From Sceloporus undulatus (Eukaryota > Chordata > Lepidosauria > Squamata > Phrynosomatidae), in contig NC_056525.1 of the NCBI RefSeq assembly GCF_019175285.1, positions 123,722,600 to 123,786,599 of the forward strand: a DNA stretch of 64,000 bases, given 5' to 3'. The translations under genes and the position numbers were made by a program. Of the stretch, positions 21,120 to 33,114 are shown in pieces. Under the pieces are notes generated by a model. The model worked only from the letters and a program-made list of their open reading frames with translations. It had not been told where the DNA came from and ran no database searches. The first letter of the stretch is position 1; every line of letters begins with the position of its first letter.

Positions 21120-21969
21120 TTGATGTGATGATCCCTGCATGTGATGGTCCCTGGGGACAATGAGCCCTGTGTGTGGCTCTTACTCCCAGGGAGTCCCTTT
21201 AACTTCCCTTCTAGGATCTCCTAGGTCTCCATTCCTACAGAGCTGAATGAGACCCCTCTTGAGATCCTGTATCTTGCTGCCACCACTCAGCGAATTTTAA
21301 TGCACTACATTCCCTAAGCACACACTGAGACTTGCTAGGGATCTCGAGTTTCCTTCCTTAAGCAATCAGTACCCGAGCTAAGACACGTGTACAGGAACAG
21401 AAAGAGACAGTAGATACTTTTAAAGAAAGATATTTATTTTAAAGAAGTAGAACAGAATAGAGGATATCATTCATGCAAGGCCTCCTTGCCTCGCAGGTAC
21501 AGAAAGCATAGTTACAGAGTATTCATTTCAGGCAAGCTATTAGATAAACATAACAAAACCTCGACACACTAGCTAACACAGTTCCTAGCTACTCGCACAG
21601 CGATGGGATTTGCAGTTCGTGTTGAGTTTCTGGATGCAGGGAGCTGGCTTCTTGCCAACTCCACCTGCATTCCTCACAGCCGGGTCCCCAGCTGCCCAGA
21701 GAACAAAGAAAACACCTGGTTTCCCCCAAGAGGAGGGAGGGAGGGACAAAAGACCACATGGCCCCCAAGGACCTTTTAAAGGTTTTCCATGGAAGGTTCT
21801 TGAATCTCGTGGTCCTACTCTCTGATTGGTCAGTTAGACCTTACATCAGCTATGATGTCACAGCTCATTAGCATGTGATGTCAGCTCTCATTAGCATGTA
21901 CCTCCCCCCAGATTAACCCTTTGTGGTTTAGGAGAAGTCCCCAAATGACTGTAGGGCCCAGTCATTACA
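21120..21969 (-). mobile_element. LTR-retroelement fossil: LTR plus leader scrap
   Basis: On the - strand an LTR of about 680 bp begins TGTAATGACTGGGCCC at 21969, with a CCAAT box (GACCAATCAGAG), a TATA-like CCTTTAAAAGG and a polyadenylation-type AAATAAATAT. It ends near 21290, followed by a primer-site-like TGGTGGCAGC (21276-21285) and about 150 bp of leader. No coding part or second LTR remains. TGGTGGCAGC is also the start of the primer site of the gypsy fossil to the right, so the two may be related. Confidence 0.5.
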
Positions 21970-22109
21970 ATTGACTATATAAACATTAAACAATATAATA
22001 ATGGTGAGGGATTCTATTGCTTCCTTGACATTGAGAGTAATGCTATCACCATTCCTAAGCAACAAAATTATTCAGGCTCAGGGGGAACTTCCCATCATGC
22101 ACATATAAT

Positions 22110-22490
22110 CTGGCTCAGTGTCATCAGGGGCTAGCCTGAAGAAAGAGGCCCCTCCCTCCATAACTGTCCTCTTTTGGCTGGTGAGGGAGAGAATAGGCTG
22201 AGAGGGAGTTCACCAGGCAGGTCCAGCTCCATCAGGACTAGCCTGGAAGAAGGAAGAGCCCTCCCTCCAATCCATCTGCCTTGGTCCAGGCCTTAGAGGG
22301 AGAGAAGAACCACTGGACCTCATCTCCTTTCCCTCCATCATTCCCTTCTCCTTTTGTTTTGTGTCTTTTAGTTTGTAAGCCTGAGGGCAGGGAACTGTCT
22401 GATTAAAAATATTAATTGTAAGCCGCCCTGAGAGCCATTAGGGTTGAAGGGCGGGATATAAATACCTAAATAAATAAATAATTGGCATAG
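22110..22490 (+). mobile_element. LINE 3' UTR and tail
   Basis: It has repeated units 'gtcatcaggggctagcctgaagaaagag...ccctccctcc' and a tail TGTAAGCCGCCCTGAGAGCC, GGGCGGGATATAAATACC, (TAAA)n. The same unit text occurs at 22920-23040 and 30338-30480. Confidence 0.6.
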
Positions 22491-22914
22491 GTTTCCCATA
22501 CACCTTTATCCTCTTTGCGTTCTTCGTCACAGAATGTACTTTATTGGGGCCAGCATAGCGCTTTGGATTTCAAACCACAAGCAAAACTGTTCGTCACTTC
22601 TATTGGACTAATTGCTCTTGTTAGCAAAGCAGGAAGCATGACAAACATCCACCAGTGACTTTGAGCCGTGCGCATAGATCGAATGATCTTAGTGAAATAC
22701 ATCACTACCACCAGTCAACTGAGAAGGCATATGCTGCCTTTGAAAAGCTATGCAAGGAAAAAACAGATTGACACACTATAAAATGCATAATATCTATGCC
22801 ACAATAGGAAGGCTGTACATAGAGAGGCAGAACAACTCAGACGTGGGAGAATACAGCCGCTGCCAAGAGTAAGCAGGCATTTAAAAATGGGCCATCTCCC
22901 TCCAAGGAAATTTT

Positions 22915-23130
22915 AACATTGTTATGCCCTCCCTTCAGTCACCATCTTGAAGGAGAGAGAGGCAGGCTAGCTCCACTAGGCCTGCCTGGAAGAAGAAAAG
23001 CCCTCCCTTCAGCCACCATCTTGAGGGAGAGAGATTGTATTGTATTGTATTGCATTTTTGTACTGTACACTGCTATGATCATTGCAGAATAGCTGTCTAT
23101 AAATAAAATGTATTATTATTATTATCTTTA
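22915..23130 (+). mobile_element. LINE 3' end with (TTA)n tail
   Basis: Two 'ccctcccttcag.caccatcttga.ggagaga' units are followed by 'ctgctatgatcattgcagaatagctgtctataaataaaatg' and (TTA)n. It shares the tail type with 30528-30605 and 59398-59515. Confidence 0.6.
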
Positions 23131-23789
23131 TGATGAAGATTAAAGAAATTCATAAGAACCTGCAAACAGCAAAGTGCCACATGAGTAAAACTTGCAAAAC
23201 AACATACTGAAACGAAGAAATAGAAACATCAATTAAGATAAATAAAATACAGGTGTCACTGAATATATTGTCTATAGCTTGAATTCTCCTTAATGTATAG
23301 GAAAATATGTGCTGTGTTCTGAGTTATGAATGGAAACATTAATCTTTTAGGTTATAGAGTCTGTGCTGGCCTAGGGGATTTTTTCCAAGCTTTGCTTTTG
23401 ACACCATTCAACGTATTTTTCCCCACCAGCTGTAGCCATTATTTCAAGACCGGAGAAAATTAGACTGGGCCACCAAAGTTTAGGTGTGGGATGTGAGATC
23501 TACAGTCTTACAGCATCTAGATGGACACATATTCCTTACCCCTACAATGATTCATAGTGGGGTTAAGGAACTGTATAGCGTAGCACCATGTTAAGTGTTC
23601 CTGTGATAAAATCACTTTCTCTTATCTGAAACAATATATGCATTAATATCCAATTACACAACAATTTGAGGTTTTACTGTAATGCATTCCTCCTGTTCAT
23701 CTCTGCATTCAACTCTTCAGATTCTGACACTGAGAAAAAAAATGAAGTGCAAATGCTTCCTACAAAGATGAGAACACTGAGTGCCTAAG

Positions 23790-24070
23790 GGGGTGTTCTC
23801 ACTGGCTTATACTCCGTGTTACAAATCGAATCCAAGGTATAGCGTTCCTATTAGAAACTGATTTAACTCTAGAACAGTTCCAGAGTAAGCCGTAATCGTT
23901 CCCACTAAAATCCAAATCGTAAAGCGGATTGTTATTTAATCCGTGTTAATGGAGTATAATCTGGGTTAAAAAAAATAGAAGGGTCAAACCTACAATTTTT
24001 CCTTGATTCGAGATAGGATTCGGAGTATTTAAATAGGAACATTTCGGCCTTTGAATCGGGTCAACTGGAT
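23790..24070. mobile_element. Degenerate GTTCCCAC-type MITE
   Basis: It has GGTGTTCTCACTGGC, CGTTCCCACTAAAATCC and 'gattcggagt...gaatcgggtcaac' in a layout like 20280-20670. Homology is tentative. Confidence 0.35.
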
Positions 24071-24419
24071 GGGAGGATCAGAGCGCGATGGGCTGGCCTG
24101 GGGGTGTCACCCTCTTTGGTCTTTTTCTGCATCACCAGCGCCATTTTCTTCTATTTGCATAATAGCCTTTCCTCCGGTGGATTGCAACCTCCCCTCTGCT
24201 CCTCTTTCATAGACCGATGTGTGAGGACAGCCATTGAACATCATTTTTAACGATTCTTTTTTTCTTTTTCACCTCTGCCTGAGCAGCAGATGGGCTTTGG
24301 AGGAACTTTGGGATGGGTTTTGCAGGACATATCCCCACTTCAAGGCTCTCCTGACAGCCCAGGGAGCAATCTTCCCCAAAGATTCTCTCCCCATGGGGCA
24401 GCCAAAGCGAATTTGGGGC

Positions 24420-25165
24420 TACCAAAGGAGACTCCACCACACTCCAAGGCAGCATAGTCCACTGCTGAACAGCCCTTACCATCAGGAAGTTTTTTCCTGA
24501 TGTTCACATGGAATCTCTTTTCCTGTTTTGCTCTGTGGTCAACTCTCTGGAACAGAAAAAAACTCAAGCTTGCTCCTTCTTCAATATGACCCCTTTTCAA
24601 ATAAACATGATTATCATGTCACCTCTTAACTTCTTCTCCATGCTAAACATACCCAGCTCCCTAAGCTTCTCCTTATAGAACGTCTTCCAGACCTTTCACC
24701 ATTTTGGTCACCTTCCTTTGTACATGTTCCATCTTGTCAATATCCTTCTTGAATTGAGGTGCCAAGATCTGGGTGCAATATTCCAGGTGAGGCCTGATCG
24801 AAGCAGAATACAGTAGCGCTATTACTTGTCTCAATCTAGATGCTATACTCCTTTTCATGCAGTCTAAAATAACATTGGCTTTTTTAGCTGCCACATCACA
24901 CTGTTGACTCATGTTCAGCTTCTGGTCTACTAGGGCTCCTAGATCCCTTTCACACGTAGTCTTGTTAAGCCAGGTGTCCCCATCCTATATCTGTGCATTC
25001 ATTTTTTTCAGCATAAGTGCAGTACCTTACATTTCTCCCTGTTGAAATTTGTTGAGCTTTCTTATTTATTCAGGTCATTTTGAATTTTAATCCTGTCCTC
25101 TGGGGGATTAGCTACTCCTAATTTGGTGTCATCTGCAAATTTGATAACTATTAATAAAGATGTCG
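24420..25165 (-). mobile_element. CR1 LINE, ORF2 C terminus
   Basis: The - strand at 24673-24912 encodes AKKANVILDCMKRSIASR, LLYSASIRPHLEYCTQILAP and an FKKDIDKMEHVQRKVTKM-like end, the well-known last part of CR1 ORF2. The reversed 3' side continues left with CTCTGGAACAG and TCACCTCTTAAC. 5' truncated, in TOR3A intron 2, antisense to the gene. Confidence 0.85.
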
Positions 25166-25599
25166 AACAGCACTTGGCCAAGGACAGAACCAGCCTTTCC
25201 AATACACTGACTATTTATGGCAACAGATTCCTTGTTAAGTACTGTATGCAATATTCAAAGAAGCACTCTCTTTGCTCTGTTCTGAATCTTCTACACATAA
25301 GTTTCAGTGGGGAGACTTTTTGTCCAAGGAGTAAGCAACTTGAGTACTTTGAGCTTTTATATATTCTTCTCTTCTCTGGAAAAAAAAACACTACAAATTT
25401 GAGAGATTTTCTTCTCACTAGGATAATTCTACAGTCTTTTGATTGTAGATTTATGTACTTTCCCCAGATCCATTATAATTCTCCCAATTTTAAAGTATGA
25501 GGCGACAAATACTGCATACCGTATTCTTAGCATAGCTACTGTGTATATTAGATTTACTCAAAACAGTTACAATAGTGGTCATTTTATTCTCAACTATAT

Positions 25600-26330
25600 A
25601 CTGTTGTGAAGACACACCCAACTAAAGGTGGTGGCAGGTTGAGATGATTTCGATTTGTTGCTCCCAGGTCGGCTACCTTTGCCTTCATCTCCTCCTCCCT
25701 CCACAGTGGTTTCCTCTTCACTGGATGAGGTATGGATGCTGTCAACGGAGGCTTCCTTTTTGCGGATGATTCTCCGGTGAGATGAAGTGCTCGAGCATGA
25801 AGAATGGGTGTACCATGTGCTCTTTACTCCCTGCTCTTCTTTCTGAGAAGTGTGCATGGGATTCTTCCAAATGTCATAGTCTTTGCACAACTTGCCACAT
25901 TTGTTGCAACGAGCCTCATCAAGACTGGACATATAAGAGTCAGCGACATAGGGACAGAAAGAATCATCCAGCTCTGAGCTAACCTCTGGGTTCTCTGTTG
26001 ATTCCAATCCATTGACATGGCTGATGCTTAGTTCTTTACAGGGTATTTTATTCATCAGGCTGGACTTCTTGATCTGTGTAGACCGCTGGAGAGTCTCATC
26101 ATTGAGCAGACAGAAGTGGACTTTCATCTCAACAGACAAGCTGCCATCCTTATTCACATGCGCTTTCTTCTCTATGTCATCATTGACTAAGGAATGGGCC
26201 AACCCTCCAGTTTTAGTGTATGCACAGTTGCGTGGAAATGGAACGCCATTCTCCAAGGACATTGTTAGGCCATTTGTGGAGGATTTTTCTGATGACCAGG
26301 AAAACCTTGTAGACCAATTGCTCAAGGATG
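25600..26330 (-). pseudogene. RP1/RP1L1-family segment inside the BEL/Pao fossil
   Basis: The segment includes VNDDIEKKAHVNKDGSLSVE and MKVHFCLLNDETLQ, which match the region after the doublecortin domains of the photoreceptor proteins RP1 and RP1L1 (human RP1: [20 protein letters not shown]). It continues with CNKCGKLCKDYDIWKNPMHT and STWYTHSSCSSTSSHRRI, closer to my recollection of RP1L1. In the host genes this lies within one large exon, so absence of introns is not informative here. It stands in the element's sense orientation directly after the RNase H/NPA part. It is a fossil fragment, not a host gene at this locus. Confidence 0.6.
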
Positions 26331-26734
26331 ATCATGGGTGCATCACACTCTTTTTGGTTTCCAGTCTGAAGTTTATTTCTTGGTTTTCGCTATTGTTGTG
26401 ATCAGGAACATCTAACTCCATCAGGAACTTTGGACCGGTCAGCCAAGTGGAAGACTGCACCTTTTGGGCTGAAGCTCCTCTTGTAGCAATACCAGCTGGA
26501 TTTAATTCAGAAGGAACATATTTCCATTGACTTTGTTGAGTACAAGAAAGAATTTTATTTTTTGCTCTCAAATATGCTACTGCGGCAATTGCTATTTCAG
26601 AGGCATCACAAAAAATGTGTAGCTCATAAACGGTATTTGGTCCAGGCTCTACAGGAAGATACTGTCTGGGCACAGTAAGGTGTTCAATGTCTTTGATCTG
26701 AGACGCCCAGGCCTTCCATGCTAAGTCTAGGGCT

Positions 26735-27681
26735 GGGGGCAGATTTTCAATCTCACAGATGGCTGGGAGGGAAAGGCCAAACAGCTTCCCTGATACAGGA
26801 GATGCTGAAGATGGTGGTGCATTGCCCACTGGAGCACATACTCCCTGCCAGAAGGCCCAGTTTATAATGGATCTTTTCCTTTTAAATGGCCTTTGGCTCA
26901 ACTCATTCAGCTCATGGCCAGTGGCCAGGCGGCTTGGCTTGAGAATGAACTGGCACTGAAGCTCACAGGCAGCTGTTCCATCAGGAAGGCCCCCTGAAGG
27001 TCCAGAGGGTAAACACAGCCCTTTGATCCCTGCATCTGAGGAAAAGTGTCACAAATGTGGCTCATTTTGATTTCAAATGGATATTCGTGTCCAATAAGGG
27101 AATACGGAACATCTTCTTTCCCAGAATTCACACACAGCTGATAGTCTTTTCCACAGCCATTAATTTCAAGCTGCTGCAGGACCACGAGGATCACATCATT
27201 TGCTGTGTCCATATTGGTTACGGTTAAAGTTTTTGAATATGCACAGTTTCCAACATCCTTTGCAATAATCTTCAAGTGAATGCTCTTGGGGTAGTCTTTT
27301 GCTTTTTCTTCCTTTATTTGACTTTGAAAGGAAGTCAGCCACTTCTCTTTCTGTTCCACGGAACTGAAACTAGCAACGCAAGTTAGTGGTGGGCCATCCT
27401 AAAACGAAATACTTTTCCAGGCTAGCACTGTCCTCGCAGACCTCTTCCATACAAGATGTTGTCCATATTTCGGAAAAGCATGCCTGTCTCTTCAGTTTGA
27501 AATGCAACTGTGACTTGGGTTTGGCAACCACGATGGTATCAGTGAAGAGGAATATGTGACATTCCTGGGTCTGTAGGCCTGTCTTTAGTTGTACACGTCC
27601 AACCAGAAGGAATGTTCTGGTGGGACAGAGGAAGGACTGTACAAGTGGACATGTCTCTGGACTGATGGGGGAGAAGCAAAC
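26735..27681 (-). pseudogene. ARHGAP20-family cDNA-like segment inside the BEL/Pao fossil
   Basis: Parts in host order: PH domain (VQSFLCPTRTFLLVGRVQLK, QECHIFLFTDTIVVAKP), link (VLGWPTT), RA domain (DYPKSIHLKIIAKDVGNCAY, DYQLCVNSGKEDVPYSLIGH, EYPFEIKMSH), then the lead into RhoGAP (FKRKRSIINWAFWQG, GKLFGLSLPAICE). These match ARHGAP20, a Rap1-responsive RhoGAP, or its close paralogues. Nearly 950 bp runs without an intron, while the host gene splits these domains over several exons, which points to a spliced-RNA origin. It stops at the very start of the GAP domain where BEL RNase H text begins. Confidence 0.75.
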
Positions 27682-29359
27682 TTCCCTGGCACTTGAGTTG
27701 AAAACTATTTTCACCTTTTCTGGTTTTTGTGGGTGAGTTACCTTATAAGAAGACACTTCTCTTCCCCACCTCTCCTGGAGCTGAAAGGGTAGTTTTTGGA
27801 GAATCTGCCTCTGTGTGATGTATTGATCTAAACAGGCTAGACCAGGTAACTCTGGATTACATTTTGTAGACTGAAGTTCAACTAAAAGATCACTTAAGTC
27901 CCAAAGTTGACGGTAGTCCTTTGACTTGAGAATTGGGAACTTATAAAGCCGGTTTAGTAGATATGCTTCTATTTCTGTTGATGCACCATATCACTCCTCT
28001 AATCTGTTCCATGCTGTCTGCAACGCCTTAACTGGATCTGACACGTAGGCCGCATAGATTCTCTGGACCTGAAGGGATGAGTTGGGGCCCAACCATGCCA
28101 TAAGTAAGGTGAGCTCCTCATCTGCTTGCAGTTTCAAATCTCTAATGGCTCTCTGAAAAGTTACCTTCCATAAGATAAAGTCTTCAGGAAGGTCTGAGAA
28201 TTTCTGGACTCCCTTGTCTCTAAGGTCCTTCCTGGGAGTTTACGAACATGAGTGGTGAACAAGACTCTGTGAAGGTGGGAATCGTCTCTGCAGGCTGGAA
28301 GAAGAGTAGACTCCTTTTAGTTGGCAAATCAGCTTGACTGGCAGGCAAGTCCATAGATTCTCTAGGCCTGTAAGTCTTGGGGGCTTCAGCAGCTGGGGCT
28401 TGCTGAATGGCTATGCTAGCATGGCTGGGAATTTGGCTCCCCGCCATGGGCTTCTGGTCTCCAAAGGGTTCATTGACTGCCATATTTATAGGTAGACAGT
28501 CACGATGGATGATCTTTTCTTTGCAGACAGATTTTTCTGTAGGCTGAGGCCATGGAATGGCAAGCAATTGTGTCTTGCTAGCATCTAAGTTAGGAGGTGA
28601 CTTGACCACAGGGTCTTGTGGGGAGCTCTCATCCACAAGGAACAAGGTAGATATCCTGTCTCTAGGCTCTTGTGTAGGAAGCAACCTCATGATTTCTTCA
28701 CTCAGATCATCCTGGAAGGTCTTGGCTAAAATCCTGGCCTTTATGGACTGTTTTGAAGCCTCCTTAGCCTTGAGAAGAACTTTCTTTTCATTCTTAATAC
28801 TGTAGCAGGTTTTTGCCTTTCTTGTTCTGCTTTAAGGGCAGCTTCTTGCTTTTCTTGCTCTGCTTTGAGGGCAGCTTCTTGATCAACCTCTTTCTAAATC
28901 AACCTCTTTATGAGAAAAGGTAAGCTCTTCGCTGGCCATTGCTGCTTCTGCTTCGGCATGCAATGTTTCAAACTTTAATTTCATCCTTTCTACTTTGAAT
29001 TGCTGGGCTACCATAGACGAACTCCAGCTAGCATGGGAAGAAGAAATGCCACTACCACCTTTACTGGAGTGGGAACCATGCCTGTGGGAAGAAGACCTGC
29101 TGGTGTGACAGGTTTTTGACCTCTTTGTACTTTGAGGCTTCCCTGGGTATATTCCTTTGCTGGACTTAGCACTGCCGGCAGGGGACTTTTCACTCTCTTT
29201 ATTAAGTTCTAAGATCTGCAGCCGGAACTTGATTGTGTCCAAAACTGCACTATATTTTTTTTCTTTATCCGTGACTTCTTCCAGGAACTGTTTTAGTCTG
29301 GATTCTGCATCGGGATTGTTAATGGTTTGAAGTGTTTGGATCCTTTTATTCACCACTTC

Positions 29360-30280
29360 TTTCCACAGGTTTGTCTTGGCTGGGAGAGAAGAATGTTTTT
29401 CTCTCTTCCCTTCTCTTTCCTCGATGAGTCATTTTCTATTCTGCAGGCTGGTAAGAAAAAGGCAGGCGGTCTCTCTGTTTGCAGCGCCCAGGCAATGGCC
29501 AGGGGCAGCTCCAGCATCAGACAGCTGTGCCTTTGCTGCCCATTATCCAGGTCAGGGCAAGTTTGCCAGTCAAACAATCTGCTTGGTCTCATCTCACTCC
29601 TGGCCCCTTTCCAGTCGGACACAGTAATGACGACATTGGGTGTGTTTCGACTCTTATGGAAGAAACTAAGATCTCAGTCTCTCTCTTTTTTTAATATGCC
29701 CCACCCCAAGAGAATTATCTGATCATGTCCATCTTTTCTACCGTCTTGCCCTCTACTTTGGCTTTGTAGTAAGATCATATGAACAGTTGTAGTAGACTCA
29801 GTCCTATGGGCTCCAAGTATTCTCGTTTATCATAGGCAGCCCTTATTTTCACATACGTATCTGTGGCCTTTTGAGGAAGTGCTAAAAATGTTTTTAGAAA
29901 TTGTTAGCCTGCATGTGTGCACCCAACGGTTTTCACTTAATCCCATTTCTACGTCTTTAAATTTTAAAATTTAGTGACAAAGGATTCTACTTGAGCCTGT
30001 AATTCTGTGGTCACCTGTCTATTTATGGTGTCCCTATGCATTTCATAAGATTGTTTTAAGCGAGGAACACTCAGAGAGTGGTTTTGCAAGTTCCTTCCTC
30101 TGAAATATATCCTACTGGACCTGAATAATGGTTGTTGTGTGCCTTTGTTGCCCCAAAACATCTGGGAACCACTGGTTTATAGGTAAAATGTGAAAGCATT
30201 TTTATTTAGCAAAGAATTTAGGGGCTGATACTAAAAAATCTAGTCAATCTTTTCAATCACCCTCTTTTGCATAGTATTTG
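29360..30280. other. Intron DNA right of the BEL fossil
   Basis: It may contain the element's leader or LTR, but no terminal repeat matching the left side was found. Several open frames here have no recognisable product. Confidence 0.35.
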
Positions 30281-30337
30281 CTATGTTTTATTACATAAAT
30301 AATTATGTAATAAATAATTACATAAATAAAAAAAATT

Positions 30338-30610
30338 CGGCCATTGAGGGAGAGAGCAGGCCGGCCCAGTGTCATCAGGGGCTGGCCTGAAGACAGAGTG
30401 CCCTCCCTCCATAACTGTCATCTTTCGGCCGTTGAGGGAGAGAGCAGGCCGGCCCAGCGTCATCAGGGGCTGGCCAGAAGATACAGTGTATCTTAATTGT
30501 AGATTTTTCTTATACTGTTATATAATTTTCTTGTACACCGCTATGATCTATTTGGAATAGCGGTTTATAAATAAAACATATTATTATTATTATTATTATT
30601 ATTATAAAGT
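30338..30610 (+). mobile_element. LINE 3' UTR with 88-bp tandem units and hairpin tail
   Basis: CGGCCATTGAGGGAGAGAGC at 30338 repeats 88 bp later at 30426. Downstream is the tail with ACCGCTAT (30537-30544) facing ATAGCGGT (30557-30564), then TTATAAATAAAACA and (TTA)n. It is preceded by an AT-rich palindrome at about 30286-30330. Confidence 0.7.
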
Positions 30611-33114
30611 GGGTTTGATTTTTATATTGAAATTAAATAAAAAGCCTTGAAAGTGAGAAGGTGACATGTAAATTGGAATAATAATCTGAAGAAAGAGATA
30701 AACTTGGTTCTTTATTTCCGTTTTCTAAATAATTCATGATTGTATGTATTTACCTGTATTTAAAGTCAGCAGTTCTAAGCTTTGCAAATATAATTTGGTG
30801 AAGGACCTCATCTAAGTCTATAATACTGACTAGATCTAACTTAACCACACAGTTATTGACACTGTACAACTGCCATAATAGATTTTTTCCCCATCTTTTC
30901 ATTTGTGTATTGGCTTTATGGCAATTCTTCACAAGAGTTTGAACTTCTCTGTCTTTAAAGTTTAACCTATTTTCCAGTCTGGCAATCTCGGTGTATAGAT
31001 CTTCCCGTTTTAACTTTATGTTATCAATCTCCTTCTGATCTTTATTGACCTTTTGATGTAGAATCTCATTTTCTTGTTTTAACTCATATAGCTGTTCTTG
31101 TACCTTTTCACTTTCCTGTATCAAAGCCTCTTTCTCTCTCTCTTTTTGACTAAATCTCTCATTTGTTTCATCTAACAAACCCCGTAGCCTGATACCATCT
31201 TCTTTATATCTATGTAGGAGCTCTTTATCACTAGTTGAGGACAGTTTTATCTTAGAAATCTTATCTTCTAATTCTGAAATAATCTTTTCTTTTTGATCTA
31301 ACTTTTTCTTCATAGAAACAATTGTTTCTGTTTTTCCTTCCATAAGGCTTTGTAAGATCTGGTTTTCTAACTCCAGTTCATTTATTTATCTTTTAACTGT
31401 ATTGACTATTTCGTCCTGTCCCTTAGATCTCTCCTCAGCTCCTAAGTTATGGTACTTCTTAAATATCCGCATGTGTTGGTTTAAATAATTCCCAATAATA
31501 CAATCTATTGGGATTGAATAATATATTGCAAATTTCCATTGCAATTCCTGACCTCGGAAGGAGATATTTACATTGGCAACTGGTACTGGAAATTCAGGGC
31601 CTCCTAAACCCTTTAAAACCATTGTTTCTTTTGGGCACACATCATGAGGTTGTAGTAAGTGTGATTTAACTATACACACCTCAGCCCCTGAGTCACGCAA
31701 ACCACACACCCAGTTCTTATTTATTTGTATCAATTCTCTATGTTCTTCGGTTTCTAACGCCTGAGGCAAATTTATTACAAATAAACAAGGTTTTGGAGAC
31801 GTCTTTCTATTGGCGTCTGTTATTGTTTCAACTGTCGTTTCTACAGCTACTGCTGCCTCTGATCGATCTCTGTGACAACATTCTTTTATCTCAGGTCCCA
31901 CTGATGTTATGCAATAAGCTGATTTTACTTTGGATCTGGAATCATCATCAAATAGTGTTGGGCAATTATATCTTAGGTGCCCTAATTTCCCACACTCATA
32001 ACACTTTTTTGGATTGCCACCAGACCAATCCTTTGACCAACTGTCTCCTTTATATTTCTCCAGGTCCTTTATTTCCGTGCCTATCTTTTTTCTCTCAACT
32101 TCAGGACTTTTCTTGTCTTGTCCAGGTTGAAAGTTTCTATACCTCTGATCCATTCCTGTCCATTTCCCCTCAGTCCAGGGCCATTTCCTATGATCCCCCC
32201 GATTAAAGCCAAGGTGTCAATTATCTTGGCCACTCAACTACGGTTTTAGATTGTCGGTCCTGAACCAACAACCTATAGTCCTGGGGAGAATGACGTTATA
32301 GAACTGTTCCAGTCCTATCAGATGATGTAGTTCATCTTTAGTCGTTATTTTGGACCCCTCAATCCAACTTTTCAATAAATAATCTAATCTACATCCTAGC
32401 TGTGTATATGTTTCATCGCCTTTCCTCTTAATTGCCCGAAACACTCTTCGGTGGTGTTTGGGAGTTAATCCAAATCGCTGTTTTACCATTTCTTTAAACA
32501 GTATGTAATCTTGGGCTTCCTCTGGCCTCATTTCAGCATAAATTTCTGTCAGACCACCACTAATTTATGACCTCACATAGCTCATCCGCTCCTCTTCTTT
32601 TACATTCAGCTCTTTACACGTTCTCTCAAAATTAGTAAAGAAGGACTCAATATTGTCTCCTTTATAAAATCATGGAAACCTCTTCATATCAATTTGAGGT
32701 ATTCGATTCACCTCAGCTACCATTTGAGTTTGAGGGATTCCTTGTCCTAAGCCCCTCACCCGAAGCTCATAATCCATTTCTTGTTTCCTTAAAAGTCTCT
32801 CCCCATCTCGATCTTTTATTTTGGCCATTTCAGCTTCAATTTCTTTTCCCCTCAAAACCCTTTCATGTTCAATCCTATCCTTTTCTCTTTCTCATTCAAG
32901 TTCTTTTTTCTCTCAAAACTTTTTCACTTTCAAGTTCTTTTTCTCTCAAAACCCTTTCATTTTCAATTTTGACCATCTCAAGTTTGATCTTCCAAATCTC
33001 CACACTCTCCTGAGATTCAGATATTACAGTGTCAACACTAGCCACCATTTCTTCTCTGACTTCACCATTTCTGGCCCTGCTGGAGGTTTAATTTTTTTAG
33101 GAGGCATTGTTGAT

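Larger units (their letters stand above)
25600..29360 (-). mobile_element. BEL/Pao retrotransposon fossil with two host-gene inserts
   Basis: Read on the - strand from right to left, the parts are: Gag N-terminal region (about 29356-28700, KRIQTLQTINNPDAESRL, Ser/His-rich, then a charged helix), Gag middle (28690-28220), a DUF1759-like Gag part (28240-27750, with PEDFILWKVTFQRAI and YGASTEIEAYLLNRL), a short piece of the start of reverse transcriptase (27740-27681, KPEKVKIVFNSSARE), a host ARHGAP20-family segment (27681-26735), RNase H (26735-26340, FCDASEIAIAAVAYLR, then NPAGIATRG), and an RP1-family segment (26330-25600). Most of the reverse transcriptase, the protease and the integrase core are missing. 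LTRs were not recognised, so no age from LTR pairs is possible. The element is broken, with roughly ten interruptions. Family call from the DUF1759-like and RNase H/NPA.IATRG motifs. Confidence 0.8.

Noticed and set aside
26735-27681. A functional host RhoGAP gene in TOR3A intron 2
   Set aside because: It lacks introns, stops at the start of the GAP domain, is joined to BEL/Pao text on both sides and is damaged.
30750-31343. The coiled coil as an ordinary host gene
   Set aside because: No introns, promoter or start context, and it directly follows Gag-protease text of the gypsy fossil; the origin is left open.
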